DNA from: Bdellovibrionales bacterium
GTDB lineage: Bacteria > Bdellovibrionota > Bdellovibrionia > Bdellovibrionales > JAMPXM01
Direction of reading: 5' to 3'
Length of the DNA: 64,000 nucleotides
Assembly (NCBI GenBank): GCA_016713885.1
Contig: JADJOF010000006.1
Coordinates: 186,001-250,000, forward strand
Part shown: piece after piece, positions 9,068 through 18,413 of the stretch
Layout of the letters: the number at the start of each line of letters is the position of its first letter
How positions within the stretch are numbered: position 1 is the first letter of the stretch
The notes under the pieces: model-generated
The model's database searches: none
What the model was told of the DNA's origin: nothing
The model's input: only the letters and a program-made list of their open reading frames with translations
Position numbers and translations under genes: made by a program

Positions 9068-11298
9068 CGGACAACCTCAGATTCTTTTCGCATCAGCACA
9101 AAGCCGAGGCCAAGGAGAATCAAGAAGGTGATCATCGACAGCGCTGAGGCCGAGCCGTATCGATACAGGTTGAAAGCCGATTTATAGATGTAGCTCACAA
9201 GAATATGGGTCTGATCGGCGGGTTCGCCGCCATTTGAAACCAGCCACACCACGCCAAGTGAATTGACGGTCCAGATGCAACCAAGAACGGCGGCGGGTTT
9301 GATGACCGGCATGAGAAGCGGAAGTGTGATCATTCGAAAGCGAGTGAGTGCACCCGCGCCGTCGACACGCGCGGCCTCGTGGAGCTCCTCGGGAATGGCT
9401 TGCAGGCCTCCAAGTGCAATCACCATCATAAACGGAAAGCCAAGCCAAACGTTGGTGATCAGGCAGGCGGAAAACGTGAGGAGAGGATCGCTCAGCCAGT
9501 CGAGCGCCGGAAGGTGAAGGTAATGCGTGAGGAACTGATTGATCGGCCCGTACTCGCGATTGAACAGGCTTCGCCACGTCAGAGCGGTGATGTACTGAGG
9601 CACGGCCCATGGAATGATCAGGAGTGTTCGCCAGAGCGGTTTTGCGGGAAGGGTCTGATTGATCACAAGCGCCAGGGCTACCCCCAGCACGACATGCAGA
9701 AACACGTTTGTGAATGTCCAGATTAGGGTTTTGAGAAGCACAGTGTAGAACGCCGAATCCGTCAGCACATCCCAGTAGTGATGAAAGCCGATGAGCGACC
9801 AATCGCGAAAGGTGTTGAGCGAGAAGTTTGAAAACGACAGAACAAGGTTGAAGCCAAAAGGGTAAAGCACGACGAGGAGAATGCCAATGATGCCAGGGGC
9901 GGCAAGCGTGAGCGGAAAGCGAAGGCTTCCCGCTTGGGCGTTTAAAATGTCGCGAAGGCCTTGCCAAGACTTGAAGAAAAGCCAGAGGGCAAGACCCATG
10001 AAGAGCAGCCACATCGCGTAGATCGAGGAGTCTTTCTCAAGCCGTTCGTTCATCAGGTCGATTTGTTTAAGGCTCTTACGTTGTGCACGAGCCGCCGCTG
10101 CTTCAGCGGTTGAATTTCCGCCAAGAACAGATTGGTACTCTCCGCGGAGGCTATCCCAAACGGCGCGGATTTCGGGAACGACCGGCATGGGTTCGCCAAC
10201 GGCCATCAGTTCAGCGGAGTTCATGAGCCACGAGTTCTCAGTGACCGCTCGATTTGTTCGAAGCGAGAGTCGAGACGGAAGCGAACCGACAGCGTTGACG
10301 AAGGCGAGCTGTGCTTCTTCTGAATTGAGAAAAGTGAGCAGCCGCAGCGCGAGAGCTTGGCGATGAGAGGAGAGGTTTGGATTGAGCGAGTATCCGGTTG
10401 CCCCCACAAGCGGAGCTGGCCAGCGGCCAGTCGAAGACACCATCGGGAGCCTTGCGACGCCAAAGTCGATCCCGGCCTTTTTATAGTCGCCCCATGACCA
10501 GTCGCCATTGATAATCATCGCGGCGCGACCTTGCTTGAAAAGTGCGTTGGCCATTTCGTAGTCGCACTCCGCTGGGATAATATGGTCGCGATCGCGCAGG
10601 TCTTTGATGAATTGAAAGGCGGCGATGGTGGCGGGTGTATTCAAATTCGGTTTGCCGTCGGCGGTAAAGAACGATTCGCCAAAGCCTTTGATCCAAGGGA
10701 CGAAGAAAAATGGTTCAGTGAAATTAAAAACAAGTCCGTAGCGATCAGGACGCCCGTCGCCATTAAGATCAACGGTTTGTTTTTTTCCAATCTGGATGAG
10801 CTCGTCCGTCGTGCGTGGCGGCCTTGGCAAGAGCTGCTTATTGTAGATCAGCATCAGGTAGTTTCCAACCTTGTCGCCGACCATATAGAGGTGGTCTTGG
10901 TACTGCACGAGTGCGAGAGGATCGATCGCACTTTTAAACTCATGAGGTAAAAGGTCCTCAAGTGGCGCAATGATGCCCATCGTTGCCATCGGGCCGACTT
11001 GGTCGCTTGGACCATAGAGAAGATCGGGTCCGCTTCCGCCCATAACAGCACTTTGATAACTTGAGCGAAGCTCCTCGGTTTCGCGATAGATGACGTCCAC
11101 TTGAAGCCCGGGATTTTCGCGTTCAAATCGCTGAGTGAGTTCCGTCAGCACCTCGCGGTGCGAGTAGATCATATTGTGCCAGAGCTGCAGTCGTTCGGTC
11201 GTTCGTTCCGCTTCCGCATGCGCGAGAGTGGCATCAAGCAAAAGCACGATCAAGAAGAGTGCGGCCAAAACAGTGCTGCCAAGCCGTCGGATCATCAC
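9064..11298 (-). CDS. Fused maltodextrin-binding protein and permease (MalE-MalF fusion)
   Basis: A single intact 744-residue frame. Residues 1-28 are a signal peptide (ALFLIVLLLDATLAHA). Residues about 30-410 are a family-1 extracellular sugar-binding domain (RLQLWHNMIYSHREV, NPGLQVDVIYRETEE, GPDLLYGPSDQVG, a Ca-loop-like DLNGDGRPDRYG, MIINGDWSWGDYKKAG). A charged linker follows, then a TM at about 435-455 and a MalF-like permease core at about 475-744 with EAA loop EELHEAARVDGAGALTRFRM. Normally these are two genes. The extra TM after the binding domain would bring the chain back to the cytoplasm so the permease core can keep its usual topology. Coupled by 4-base overlaps on both sides. Confidence 0.92.
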   Translation of the reverse strand: MMIRRLGSTVLAALFLIVLLLDATLAHAEAERTTERLQLWHNMIYSHREVLTELTQRFERENPGLQVDVIYRETEELRSSYQSAVMGGSGPDLLYGPSDQVGPMATMGIIAPLEDLLPHEFKSAIDPLALVQYQDHLYMVGDKVGNYLMLIYNKQLLPRPPRTTDELIQIGKKQTVDLNGDGRPDRYGLVFNFTEPFFFVPWIKGFGESFFTADGKPNLNTPATIAAFQFIKDLRDRDHIIPAECDYEMANALFKQGRAAMIINGDWSWGDYKKAGIDFGVARLPMVSSTGRWPAPLVGATGYSLNPNLSSHRQALALRLLTFLNSEEAQLAFVNAVGSLPSRLSLRTNRAVTENSWLMNSAELMAVGEPMPVVPEIRAVWDSLRGEYQSVLGGNSTAEAAAARAQRKSLKQIDLMNERLEKDSSIYAMWLLFMGLALWLFFKSWQGLRDILNAQAGSLRFPLTLAAPGIIGILLVVLYPFGFNLVLSFSNFSLNTFRDWSLIGFHHYWDVLTDSAFYTVLLKTLIWTFTNVFLHVVLGVALALVINQTLPAKPLWRTLLIIPWAVPQYITALTWRSLFNREYGPINQFLTHYLHLPALDWLSDPLLTFSACLITNVWLGFPFMMVIALGGLQAIPEELHEAARVDGAGALTRFRMITLPLLMPVIKPAAVLGCIWTVNSLGVVWLVSNGGEPADQTHILVSYIYKSAFNLYRYGSASALSMITFLILLGLGFVLMRKESEVVR

Positions 11299-13987
11299 TG
11301 CACTTCCCAGACGCCAATGTTTCGCGCGCCGATTGAAAGCGTCTCGAAGGCGCCTGGGAGAGCGGAGCCACCGAGCTCGGGAGCCAGGCGATGCGGTCGT
11401 CCAGCAAAAGGTGAGCGAATCGCCACCTTCTCAAGCGAGGGATTGAGGGCGATCACGAGTTTTGGATCCAGTATCGAGCGCGGCGAATCGATGGAGAACA
11501 CAATCAGGCCCGGGTGATCTTTTTCTAGATCCGGATAAAAGCGGAGATGTTTTTGAATGTCGGGGCCGGTGAGGAGCGAAAAATGCGGGAGTCTTGCGCG
11601 GAGGCGGAGCATGGATTCGACAAAGTTCAAAGTGTCACTTCGGTCGGCCGGTGAGGGTGAGGGAATCGAGTTGAGCCTCGGGGCCCAGAACGAAACGTCG
11701 CCGCCGTTTTTCCATGCCGGCGGTAGCCCCTGTCCCCAGTTATCGGAACGAAATGTGAAGTCGAGGCGATTGAACCAATCACCACTATCGTAGCTATCCT
11801 GATCGCCGCCTTTGGATCGGAGAATTTCCGATCCGCCTTCAATAAAAGTGAATCCCTGACTGACCAGAACAGTCGCAAGGATCAGGCGTTGAACACTGGC
11901 GCGTTCGAATGCCGTCGCCGTTGCTGGAGCACGGCCCGGTGTATAGAAGGGGAGTTTGGCATTGAGGCTATCCCAAAGTGTATAGCCGTCGTGTGCGGAG
12001 GCGTAGTTCACAGTTTCATTGGTCGTTGCGGCATAGCCGAGATTCTGTCCACGGAACTGAATGTCGCGTGCCATGACAGAGTTTCCAAGGTGATCGTTCA
12101 AACGATAGTCTGCAAGATTCCCGATGAGCCCAGCCTTGATCACATCGGTCAGGTGCCCAAGTTTATTGCGCTGATCGCCGATTGCAGTGGGTGTGTTCTG
12201 GTTGGCAGGCTCGTGATTGAAATCCCAGTACAGCCCCGTGGCCCAACCCTGGTCGGATTTTTCACTGCTATGAGGCGTGCCGCCGCGAAGTGCATCGCGC
12301 ATGCGATCATTGAAGGTTCCGATCCCAAGGCCAAAGGCGTTGATTTGAGTCATGGCCTCTTTGGGATCGCGATCGACCAGTGAGCCGAATGTCCATCCTT
12401 CGCCAAAGAGAATGACCGAGCGGCCGTCGACGCCATCTTGAGCGATGGAGAGTTGATCGAGCTTCTCTCGGATCTTCCTCATGTTGCCTTTTGTGTGAAA
12501 CGACATCAGATCAAACCGAAAGCCTGAAACCTTGTAGTGCTTGGTCCAATGCACGACCGAGTCGACGAGCCATCGCTCCACCATCGGACGCTCGCTTGCG
12601 GTATCGGCACAGCAGGAGCTCTGCTCGACTTGGCCCGTTGCCGATGTTCGGTAAAAATAATACGGCACTATTTTATCAAAACAGAAAGCGGCTCGCGGCC
12701 ACTTTGATAGGTGTGATTAAAGACGACATCCAAAACCAGGCCAAGGCCAAGCTCGTCGAGTGCTTTGACCATTTGTCGAAACTCAAGAATCCGCGCGGAA
12801 CCATTCGGATCAGTGGCGTAGCTTCCCTCTGGAACCATGAGATGAACGGGATCGTAGCCCCAGTTGTAACTGTCTTGAAGTCGGACTTTGCCGATGGCTT
12901 CTTGTGGCGTGAACGAATCCCGCTGAAGCCCACCCGGGATGACGGCCGTGCTCCAATCGCTTCTGACTTCAGGAACAGAGCCGAAATCAAAAACCGGCAA
13001 GAGGTGCAAGTGCGTGAGGCCAGCCTCGGCAAGGCGTTTCAGATGCCTGTGAAAGAGAGACGTCGAATCAGAAATCGCGCGATAGCGGCCCTGATTGAGC
13101 GGTGTTGTTTCAAGTGCCGAAGCATCGCGAAGATGAGTTTCGTAAATAACGGGGGGGCGCTTGGAGCCGATTCGAACCTGACTCCAATCGGGAGGCGTCA
13201 GATTCTTTTGACCGAGATCGATGAACTGACTTTTCTGACTATTGGCCGAGAGCGAATACGACCACGGGTCCGTGGTGAGATGCGTTTCCTCGCGCATGGA
13301 GTCGGGCCAGAAGACGGTGACTTCGTAGAGGTAGAAGTGGCCGAGGTGGCGTTTCTCGATGTCGATCTCCCACGTGCCTTCGTTCTGAGTCATCGAAAGC
13401 CGCTCGGAGGGTGCGGTTGAGGAAAGATCAGCCTGATCAAAGATCAGGAGCTCAACGCGTCTTGCGGCGGGAGACCAGAGCCGACAGCGAATTGAAGGTG
13501 TTGTGGCTTTCGGTTCACAGCCGAGCGGTTGGTTGAGATCGCTCAATTTGTCTAAGACGCCGGTGAGTCGTATCCCCGTGGTATCGAGTGGGGGCTCATT
13601 GGAAGCCCTGCGTGCGGCATCGCGGATCTCGATACTCAGATCTTTTTTGATCAAAGACAGAAGCTGCGCGAGGCTGAGAATTGGAACGGTCAAGCGCCAG
13701 GACGGCGAGCGAGACTCTGGAGTTGGATGCAGCGGCAAACTCTCAACGGATAAGCCCTTCCGGCTCACGAGAAGAAACTCTGGTTGTCGAATAATCTGAG
13801 TGTTGAGAGGTGTGGTGAGTGTGATCTCGTCCGCGCTGACCCATTCGGCGCGCGGAGTCGTGGCACTGGCATTTGGGGCCCATGCGAAGAGCGCCAACGG
13901 CGCAAGCAAGCCAACAAGCCCGGCCATTAAAAGCGATGGCCTTCGGACCACGGAATATTCACTGTGGAAAGGGAAACAAAGACCCAC
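11295..13987 (-). CDS. pulA: Pullulanase type I (GH13_14-like), one-base frameshift
   Basis: Debranching enzyme that cleaves alpha-1,6 bonds; first gene of the operon. Start GTG at 13987, or the ATG 20 codons later that begins the signal-like MAGLVGLLAPLALFAWAPNASA. Then a CBM48-like domain (CRLWSPAARRVELLIFD), the pullulanase signature YNWGYDP, GH13 regions DVVFNHTY, GFRFDLMSFH (nucleophile), ILFGEGW (acid/base) and SAHDGYTLWD. After REPLSVL the frame is lost at 12677; one extra base gives SVLDKIVPYYFYRTS in the second frame, which continues to 11295. Export fits debranching of polymer before uptake. Confidence 0.88.
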
Positions 13988-14115
13988 GTCGCCCCTGTTA
14001 TATTGAGTTACTTTTCCAGTTCAGAAAGGTTCCGAATAGACCATTTGTTCTATGTAAGAATCCAGTGGTAAATGCGAGCCTGGTGCATTCTTTCCGATTG
14101 CGAGAGGTCGGCCTT
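13988..14115. promoter_or_regulatory. Divergent control region between pullulanase operon and maltoporin
   Basis: This 128-base gap must hold the promoters of both the minus-strand maltodextrin operon and the plus-strand lamB. It is A+T-richer than its flanks (for example GTTATATTGAGTTACTTTT). I could not pick a convincing -35/-10 pair or a clear regulator palindrome, and no regulator gene lies next to it. Confidence 0.45.
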
Positions 14116-15408
14116 ATGCGGACAAGCTATGTCCTATTAATCACAGCGTTTTTACTGGTGAGTCTGAAGGCTCAGGCGGCCCGCTTTGATGCGTCGGGCT
14201 ACTTGCGCGCGGGGACGGGCTGGAATGGCTCCGAGCGACGCATGATTTGCGTGAGCAATAGCGGGGCATCGACGAACGAGTTTCGTCTTGGCAATGAGTG
14301 TTCGTTTTACGGCGAGCTCGGTTTAACCGCTCATCATGAGTCGGAGACGTCAGATGGGGCGGCGGCGGGGGCCGGTGACTTCTTTGACTCGCACGTGCGG
14401 TTTTCGATGTTTCCCGATGGGCGAAGGCTCTACGACTCGGCTGATATCAATGGCCGCGGGGTGAATTTGACCGAGGCTTTTGCCGATGCTCGCTATCGAG
14501 ACATCGGTCCCATCACGTTCTGGGTTGGAAAGCGCTTTTATCGCGAAAACGACATCTCGATTTTTGACTGGTACTCGTTTGCCGATACCAGCGGCGTTGG
14601 CGCGGGCCTTATCGGAGTGCCGATGCCCGTCGGCGAACTTGCGGTAGCGCATCTCATTCAGGGGAGTGAGTCGACGCCATCGACGGGTGTACCGATTATT
14701 CAGCTTCTTGATCTCCGTTGGCGCGGAATTCCTATAGCAGAAAAAGGACAGCTCCTTTTGTGGTCAGGCTATGCTTGGAGTTCGCGCGGCGACGATGGGG
14801 CAGGCACACGATACGTTCCGGGACATGGTGCGGTGCTTGGCGCTCAGTGGAAGCATGAGGTTTCGTTTGGTCGAAATGAGTTGGCCTTGATCTATGGTCA
14901 CGGACTGATGCAGGGGATGAATCTGTATGGGCCAAATCCGATGACAAATCCTGATGCGAACGAGGCCAAGCGACTTCGCCTGACCGAGAGCTTTGAATTG
15001 AGCAGCGGCGATGCTTGGACTTTTCTTGGCGTCCTGGCGACCGATGAGGTCGATAGCGGTTCCGCACAGCGCTCGCGGTCGACATGGAGGTCGGTGGGAC
15101 TTCGGTCTTTTTATCAAGCGCATCCGCACTGGCGGATGCTGATGGAAGTCGGGCACTCGCGCTATCAGGCGCAGTCCGAAGTCGACGCACAAGGGGCAGA
15201 GCTTGGTGAGCGCACAATGAATCGCGTGACAATTGGTCCTGAACTTTCCATCAACCGTTCGATTTGGGGCCGCCCTGTGCTCCGGGCGTTTGCGACCTAC
15301 TCGTCGTGGAACGATGCCAACATCTCAAAAATGGGAACGACGACAACCGCTCTGCGCGGCCAATCGGAAACCTGGAACTTTGGCTATCAAACAGAAATTT
15401 GGTTTTAG
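14116..15408 (+). CDS. lamB: Maltoporin (LamB family)
   Basis: 430-residue outer-membrane sugar porin. The ATG at 14116 has GAGAGG upstream and opens a signal peptide (YVLLITAFLLVSLKAQA). LamB hallmarks: GYLRAGTGWNGS at the mature N-terminus, a Cys pair flanking FRLGNECSFYGELGL, FWVGKRFYRENDISIFDWY, AGLIGVPM, and a C-terminus WNFGYQTEIWF ending in Phe. It carries maltodextrins across the outer membrane for the divergent ABC importer. No other porin is nearby, so this looks like the dedicated entry point of the system. Confidence 0.92.
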   Translation: MRTSYVLLITAFLLVSLKAQAARFDASGYLRAGTGWNGSERRMICVSNSGASTNEFRLGNECSFYGELGLTAHHESETSDGAAAGAGDFFDSHVRFSMFPDGRRLYDSADINGRGVNLTEAFADARYRDIGPITFWVGKRFYRENDISIFDWYSFADTSGVGAGLIGVPMPVGELAVAHLIQGSESTPSTGVPIIQLLDLRWRGIPIAEKGQLLLWSGYAWSSRGDDGAGTRYVPGHGAVLGAQWKHEVSFGRNELALIYGHGLMQGMNLYGPNPMTNPDANEAKRLRLTESFELSSGDAWTFLGVLATDEVDSGSAQRSRSTWRSVGLRSFYQAHPHWRMLMEVGHSRYQAQSEVDAQGAELGERTMNRVTIGPELSINRSIWGRPVLRAFATYSSWNDANISKMGTTTTALRGQSETWNFGYQTEIWF

Positions 15409-15417
15409 AGCGCCGCT

Positions 15418-16065
15418 TTAAATACCGACCATGCTGCCATCGTTTTTAAACGAAAAGCTCTGCATTTTTCCTTCGCGCGTCTGACGTGTCCACGATTCAA
15501 CGCGCCCATCTTTGAATTGAAGCGTGTCGGTGACGACCTCAAAGTCGCTATGGTACTTCACAATCGCAAGTGAACCCTGGTCGAGAATCTGGCTTTTGCA
15601 AATGCCGAGTGTGGCGAGTGCTTTCACTTCTGCTGCGGCCGTGTTGAAGCCTGCATATTCGTTTCCGATATTGATCATTGGGTATTGCACGTAGCCGTTC
15701 GCATCGGCATCGGGGTGTTTTGGATCGTAAACACGTTTAACCAGGTCTTGCGCTTCGACATTGCAGAATGCGCCGCCGATGTTGCATGTCACCTCGAGTG
15801 GCTTATAAGGGCCGCCGGTCGGGGTGCGTGTGGTGCCGATGTTGGCAAGATTGGACGCGTGTGCCGAAAGACGCAAGGTCGCTCGGCGAAGGTCGCTACA
15901 GTTAAATGCCGGTGCCGTTGCAGATGGTTTTGTCGCCAGTGTTTTTGCGGCGGTTTTGTCGGGACTGAGAGTCGGGTTTGTCGGCGCGGCCACGGGAGCA
16001 GGGGCGGCAAACGACGTTTGTGCGATAAGAACAAAACCAGCGGTCAAAGAGAGGAGTGACTTCAT
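15418..16065 (-). CDS. Secreted protein with a FlgC-like (flagellar proximal rod) domain
   Basis: 215 residues; start chosen at the ATG after GGGAG, which opens a signal peptide (MKSLLSLTAGFVLIAQTSFA). A Pro/Ala/Thr-rich linker follows, then SAHASNLANIGTTRTPTGGPYK and VYDPKHPDADANGYVQYP, which match the conserved core of FlgC rod proteins. True FlgC has no Sec signal peptide, is about 140 residues and ends in a heptad helix; this protein instead has an extra C-terminal domain and four Cys (FNCSDL, VTCNIGGAFC, GIC). Probably a periplasmic or exported protein derived from a rod subunit. Function unknown; no flagellar genes are adjacent. Confidence 0.75.
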   Translation of the reverse strand: MKSLLSLTAGFVLIAQTSFAAPAPVAAPTNPTLSPDKTAAKTLATKPSATAPAFNCSDLRRATLRLSAHASNLANIGTTRTPTGGPYKPLEVTCNIGGAFCNVEAQDLVKRVYDPKHPDADANGYVQYPMINIGNEYAGFNTAAAEVKALATLGICKSQILDQGSLAIVKYHSDFEVVTDTLQFKDGRVESWTRQTREGKMQSFSFKNDGSMVGI

Positions 16066-16189
16066 GATGGAGCTCCCGGTGAGATTTTTCGCAGAAAAAC
16101 GGATCAATCAGGTTCTTCTAGAAGAAGAACAGAGTCCGCCGTCTTTGTCACGGTATCGGGGTTTCGTTTCGGAATCGATTTTCACAATA

Positions 16190-16221
16190 AAAAAACCAGC
16201 GCTCACAGCGCTGGTTTTTTT
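16190..16221 (-). terminator. Bidirectional-looking Rho-independent terminator after rpmG
   Basis: A perfect 8-bp stem, CCAGCGCT/AGCGCTGG (16196-16203 and 16207-16214) with a CAC loop, flanked by an A run on the left and a T run on the right. It lies about 45 bases past the rpmG stop, so on the minus strand the A run becomes the U tract. Confidence 0.85.
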
Positions 16222-16263
16222 AAAGTCAGACCGACTTTTATAGAGCTTTGAAAGCGAAGAGAC

Positions 16264-16443
16264 TTACTTCAGCTCGCGGTGCATCGTGTGACGCTTCAAC
16301 GCTGGGTTGTACTTCTTCTTTTCCAAGCGCTCAGGGTGAGTCTGAGTGTTTTTGTGAGTTGTGTAGCGCGACGGAGATTTTCCCTCTTTGCGGGCCTCTG
16401 TGCATTCCAACGTGATGATTCGAACTTTGCCCTTCTTAGCCAT
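16264..16443 (-). CDS. rpmG: 50S ribosomal protein L33
   Basis: 59 residues starting MAKKGKVRIITLECTEAR, ending KKYNPALKRHTMHRELK, with the L33 core SRYTTHKNTQTHPERLEKKKYNP. It lacks the paired CxxC motifs of zinc-binding L33, so it is the zinc-independent (C-minus) type. Start is the ATG after GAGGAGCGCAGGCC. Monocistronic, followed by a strong terminator. Confidence 0.95.
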   Translation of the reverse strand: MAKKGKVRIITLECTEARKEGKSPSRYTTHKNTQTHPERLEKKKYNPALKRHTMHRELK

Positions 16444-16623
16444 GGCCTGCGCTCCTCTTGTACTCTGTCGAAGACTCTTTCGAAACTCTTTCAACCGAAG
16501 CTTAAATCAAAAACGAAACCAAGGTGTTAACACAGGACGCGCGGCGATGGAAGTCTTTCTGTGAAAGCCGTGCGGGAGTTTTCGCTGAATTCGAAAACCC
16601 GGGCAAAGATGTTTCATAAAATA

Positions 16624-16650
16624 TTGAAATTACTAGCCTTTGGCTAAAAT
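16624..16650 (+). promoter_or_regulatory. Candidate promoter with internal palindrome upstream of the CysQ-like gene
   Basis: TTGAAA at 16624-16629 and TAAAAT at 16645-16650, with a short 15-base spacer. The spacer holds TAGCC-TTT-GGCTA (16633-16645), an inverted repeat that could bind a regulator. Prediction by eye; the spacer is shorter than optimal. Confidence 0.35.
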
Positions 16651-16715
16651 GCGTAGAATCCAATCACAGCGAGCGCGGGGCTGGCGCGAGCGATTGCGGG
16701 CTCTTATAGTGAGCT

Positions 16716-17645
16716 ATGGGACGAACGGCGGCCGAGGTTGAAGCGGGAGAGATCGGAAAATTAGCACCGGTGGCGATCGATGGCGTTCGTCGAGTGGCGA
16801 CCGTGGTTCTTGAGGCCAAGCGGCGTATTGGTCTTGAGACGATTCGCCGCGAAGCGAAGCAAAAAGCCGACGGGAGCCCGGTGACGGAGCTTGATCACTT
16901 GGCGCACAGGCTCCTCGTCGATGAGATTGCGACGTGGCCCGAGCCGTACTCTTCAATTGCGATCGTCTCTGAAGAAGATGAAGTCTTGCGGACTCCTGAG
17001 GATGTTTGCCGTGAGGACTCGCTCTTCTGGTTGATGGACCCGTTGGATGGCACTCGCGATCTTTTAGCGGGTGAGGCGACCTATGCCATGGTGGTTGCGC
17101 TGATGGCGGTGCGCGCGGGTGCTGTGCGGCCAGTTTTTGGCGTGATTGCGGCGCCTGAGTTTGAAGGTGGAACGACGTGGGGTGGAGGGGCTGGAGCGGG
17201 CCTTCATGTTCACCGTGCAGGGAGGGACCATCTTCGTGGTGCGGTGACGCGAGAGCCGATCGGAGATCCAGTGCGCGTGCTCGGCAGTCGCTCGATACCG
17301 AGCGAAAAGATGAAACAGCTCTATGAACTTTTTGGGACGCCATCGATTGAACGCTTGGGGTCGGCCATCAAGTTCGGTCTCATCGCCGAGGGACGGTTTG
17401 ACGCCTATCCGCGGCTTGGTCCAACGAGTGAGTGGGATATTGCTGCAGGTCAGGCGCTTTTGGAGACAACTGGCGGCGCCCTGTGGTCGCTTGAGCATAA
17501 AGACGTGATGACCTATGGGAAGCCCCGTTGGAGGAACTCAGGATTTTTGGCTGTGGGGCTTGCAGGAAGCGAGACGCTGCCGTTTTCGACCCCGCTCGAT
17601 GCCCTCCATCGCGAGTATCTTCAGCGGAAAAACGCTCGGCGCTGA
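16716..17645 (+). CDS. Inositol-monophosphatase-family phosphatase, CysQ-like
   Basis: 309 residues of the Mg2+-dependent, Li+-sensitive phosphatase fold. Metal-binding motifs: VSEEDEV, DPLDGTRDLLAGEATYAM and SEWDIAAGQALLETTGG. GSAIKFGLIAEGRFDAYPRLGPTSEWDIA is the CysQ arrangement (3'(2'),5'-bisphosphate nucleotidase), so the likely substrate is pAp from sulphate activation or an inositol phosphate. It has no signal peptide and is cytoplasmic. It stands alone at the start of a plus-strand run; substrate choice is inference. Confidence 0.85.
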   Translation: MGRTAAEVEAGEIGKLAPVAIDGVRRVATVVLEAKRRIGLETIRREAKQKADGSPVTELDHLAHRLLVDEIATWPEPYSSIAIVSEEDEVLRTPEDVCREDSLFWLMDPLDGTRDLLAGEATYAMVVALMAVRAGAVRPVFGVIAAPEFEGGTTWGGGAGAGLHVHRAGRDHLRGAVTREPIGDPVRVLGSRSIPSEKMKQLYELFGTPSIERLGSAIKFGLIAEGRFDAYPRLGPTSEWDIAAGQALLETTGGALWSLEHKDVMTYGKPRWRNSGFLAVGLAGSETLPFSTPLDALHREYLQRKNARR

Positions 17646-17702
17646 GTTTGCTCTCTTTGGCCTCTGAGAAGTGAAGTCGGCGTTTGGGACCGATCGAACT
17701 TC

Positions 17703-18395
17703 ATGCGGAGTACAGCCATGGGGCGTCAGTTTTTAGAGGAATCGAGAAAAGAACACAGGGTCATAGGAGCGAGTTTCGCTTTTATTCGACTTGAGAAAAA
17801 CGGGCCAATGTTTGGCGCCGCTGGGCCTGGTCTTGGCGCAAATGATGAGCAGCCGATTTTGCGCTCTGTTTTTGTCGGGATTGCAGTCTTGATGCTGCTG
17901 ACTGTACTTCTCCTACAGACCGCTTGCTCAGGAGCTGTACGCGGCGGGTTTGCCAATGTGGCAACGTCTGAGCCGTCTCTACCGCCCATCGTTTTAACTC
18001 CACAGACACCTATCGGAGACGACTCTCGCGAGGAAGTGCCGGCGACTCCCGCGAGTAAAGGCGCGGATGTCGGGAACGAGTTGAGCCATCAGGCTCGAGT
18101 TCGCAAAGTCTTGGGCTGGATTGAATTCATGCGCCAAGATGTGATGGCAGAACGAGTGAAGAGCGGGCTCTCTGCAACTGATACGGAGAAGGCACTCAAG
18201 GGATTGGGTGAGCGCGAGATTTGGCGAAAGTTGGTTTTTGGCGCTCGACCTGAGGGCTCTGCGAATTCCGATGTCGACCCGCTTATGATGGAGCGGTTGC
18301 TCGATGTGCTGACCAAAGCCTCTGATGTCGACGAGGTTCGCGATGTGGACTCTCTTTTGGCGCAATGTTTCCCCGTGCTTGAAACTGACCCCTAG
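17703..18395 (+). CDS. Hypothetical lipoprotein
   Basis: A hydrophobic stretch (VFVGIAVLMLLTVLLL) leads into a lipobox QTAC-SG about 75 residues from the first ATG, so the true start is probably a later one, such as the ATG of MFGAAGPG at 17808. The mature part is Pro/Thr-rich, then helical and acidic (RVRKVLGWIEFMRQDVM, MMERLLDVLTKASDVDEV). No family recognised. It lies 57 bases after the CysQ-like gene and 18 bases before the MazG-like gene, so it may be co-transcribed with them. Confidence 0.6.
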   Translation: MRSTAMGRQFLEESRKEHRVIGASFAFIRLEKNGPMFGAAGPGLGANDEQPILRSVFVGIAVLMLLTVLLLQTACSGAVRGGFANVATSEPSLPPIVLTPQTPIGDDSREEVPATPASKGADVGNELSHQARVRKVLGWIEFMRQDVMAERVKSGLSATDTEKALKGLGEREIWRKLVFGARPEGSANSDVDPLMMERLLDVLTKASDVDEVRDVDSLLAQCFPVLETDP

Positions 18396-18413
18396 ATCGG
18401 GTCAATTGGGAGC

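Noticed and set aside
9182..10012. 276-residue minus-strand frame overlapping the MalE-MalF fusion in another frame
   Set aside because: His/Arg/Ser-rich shadow of the real gene with no domain features.
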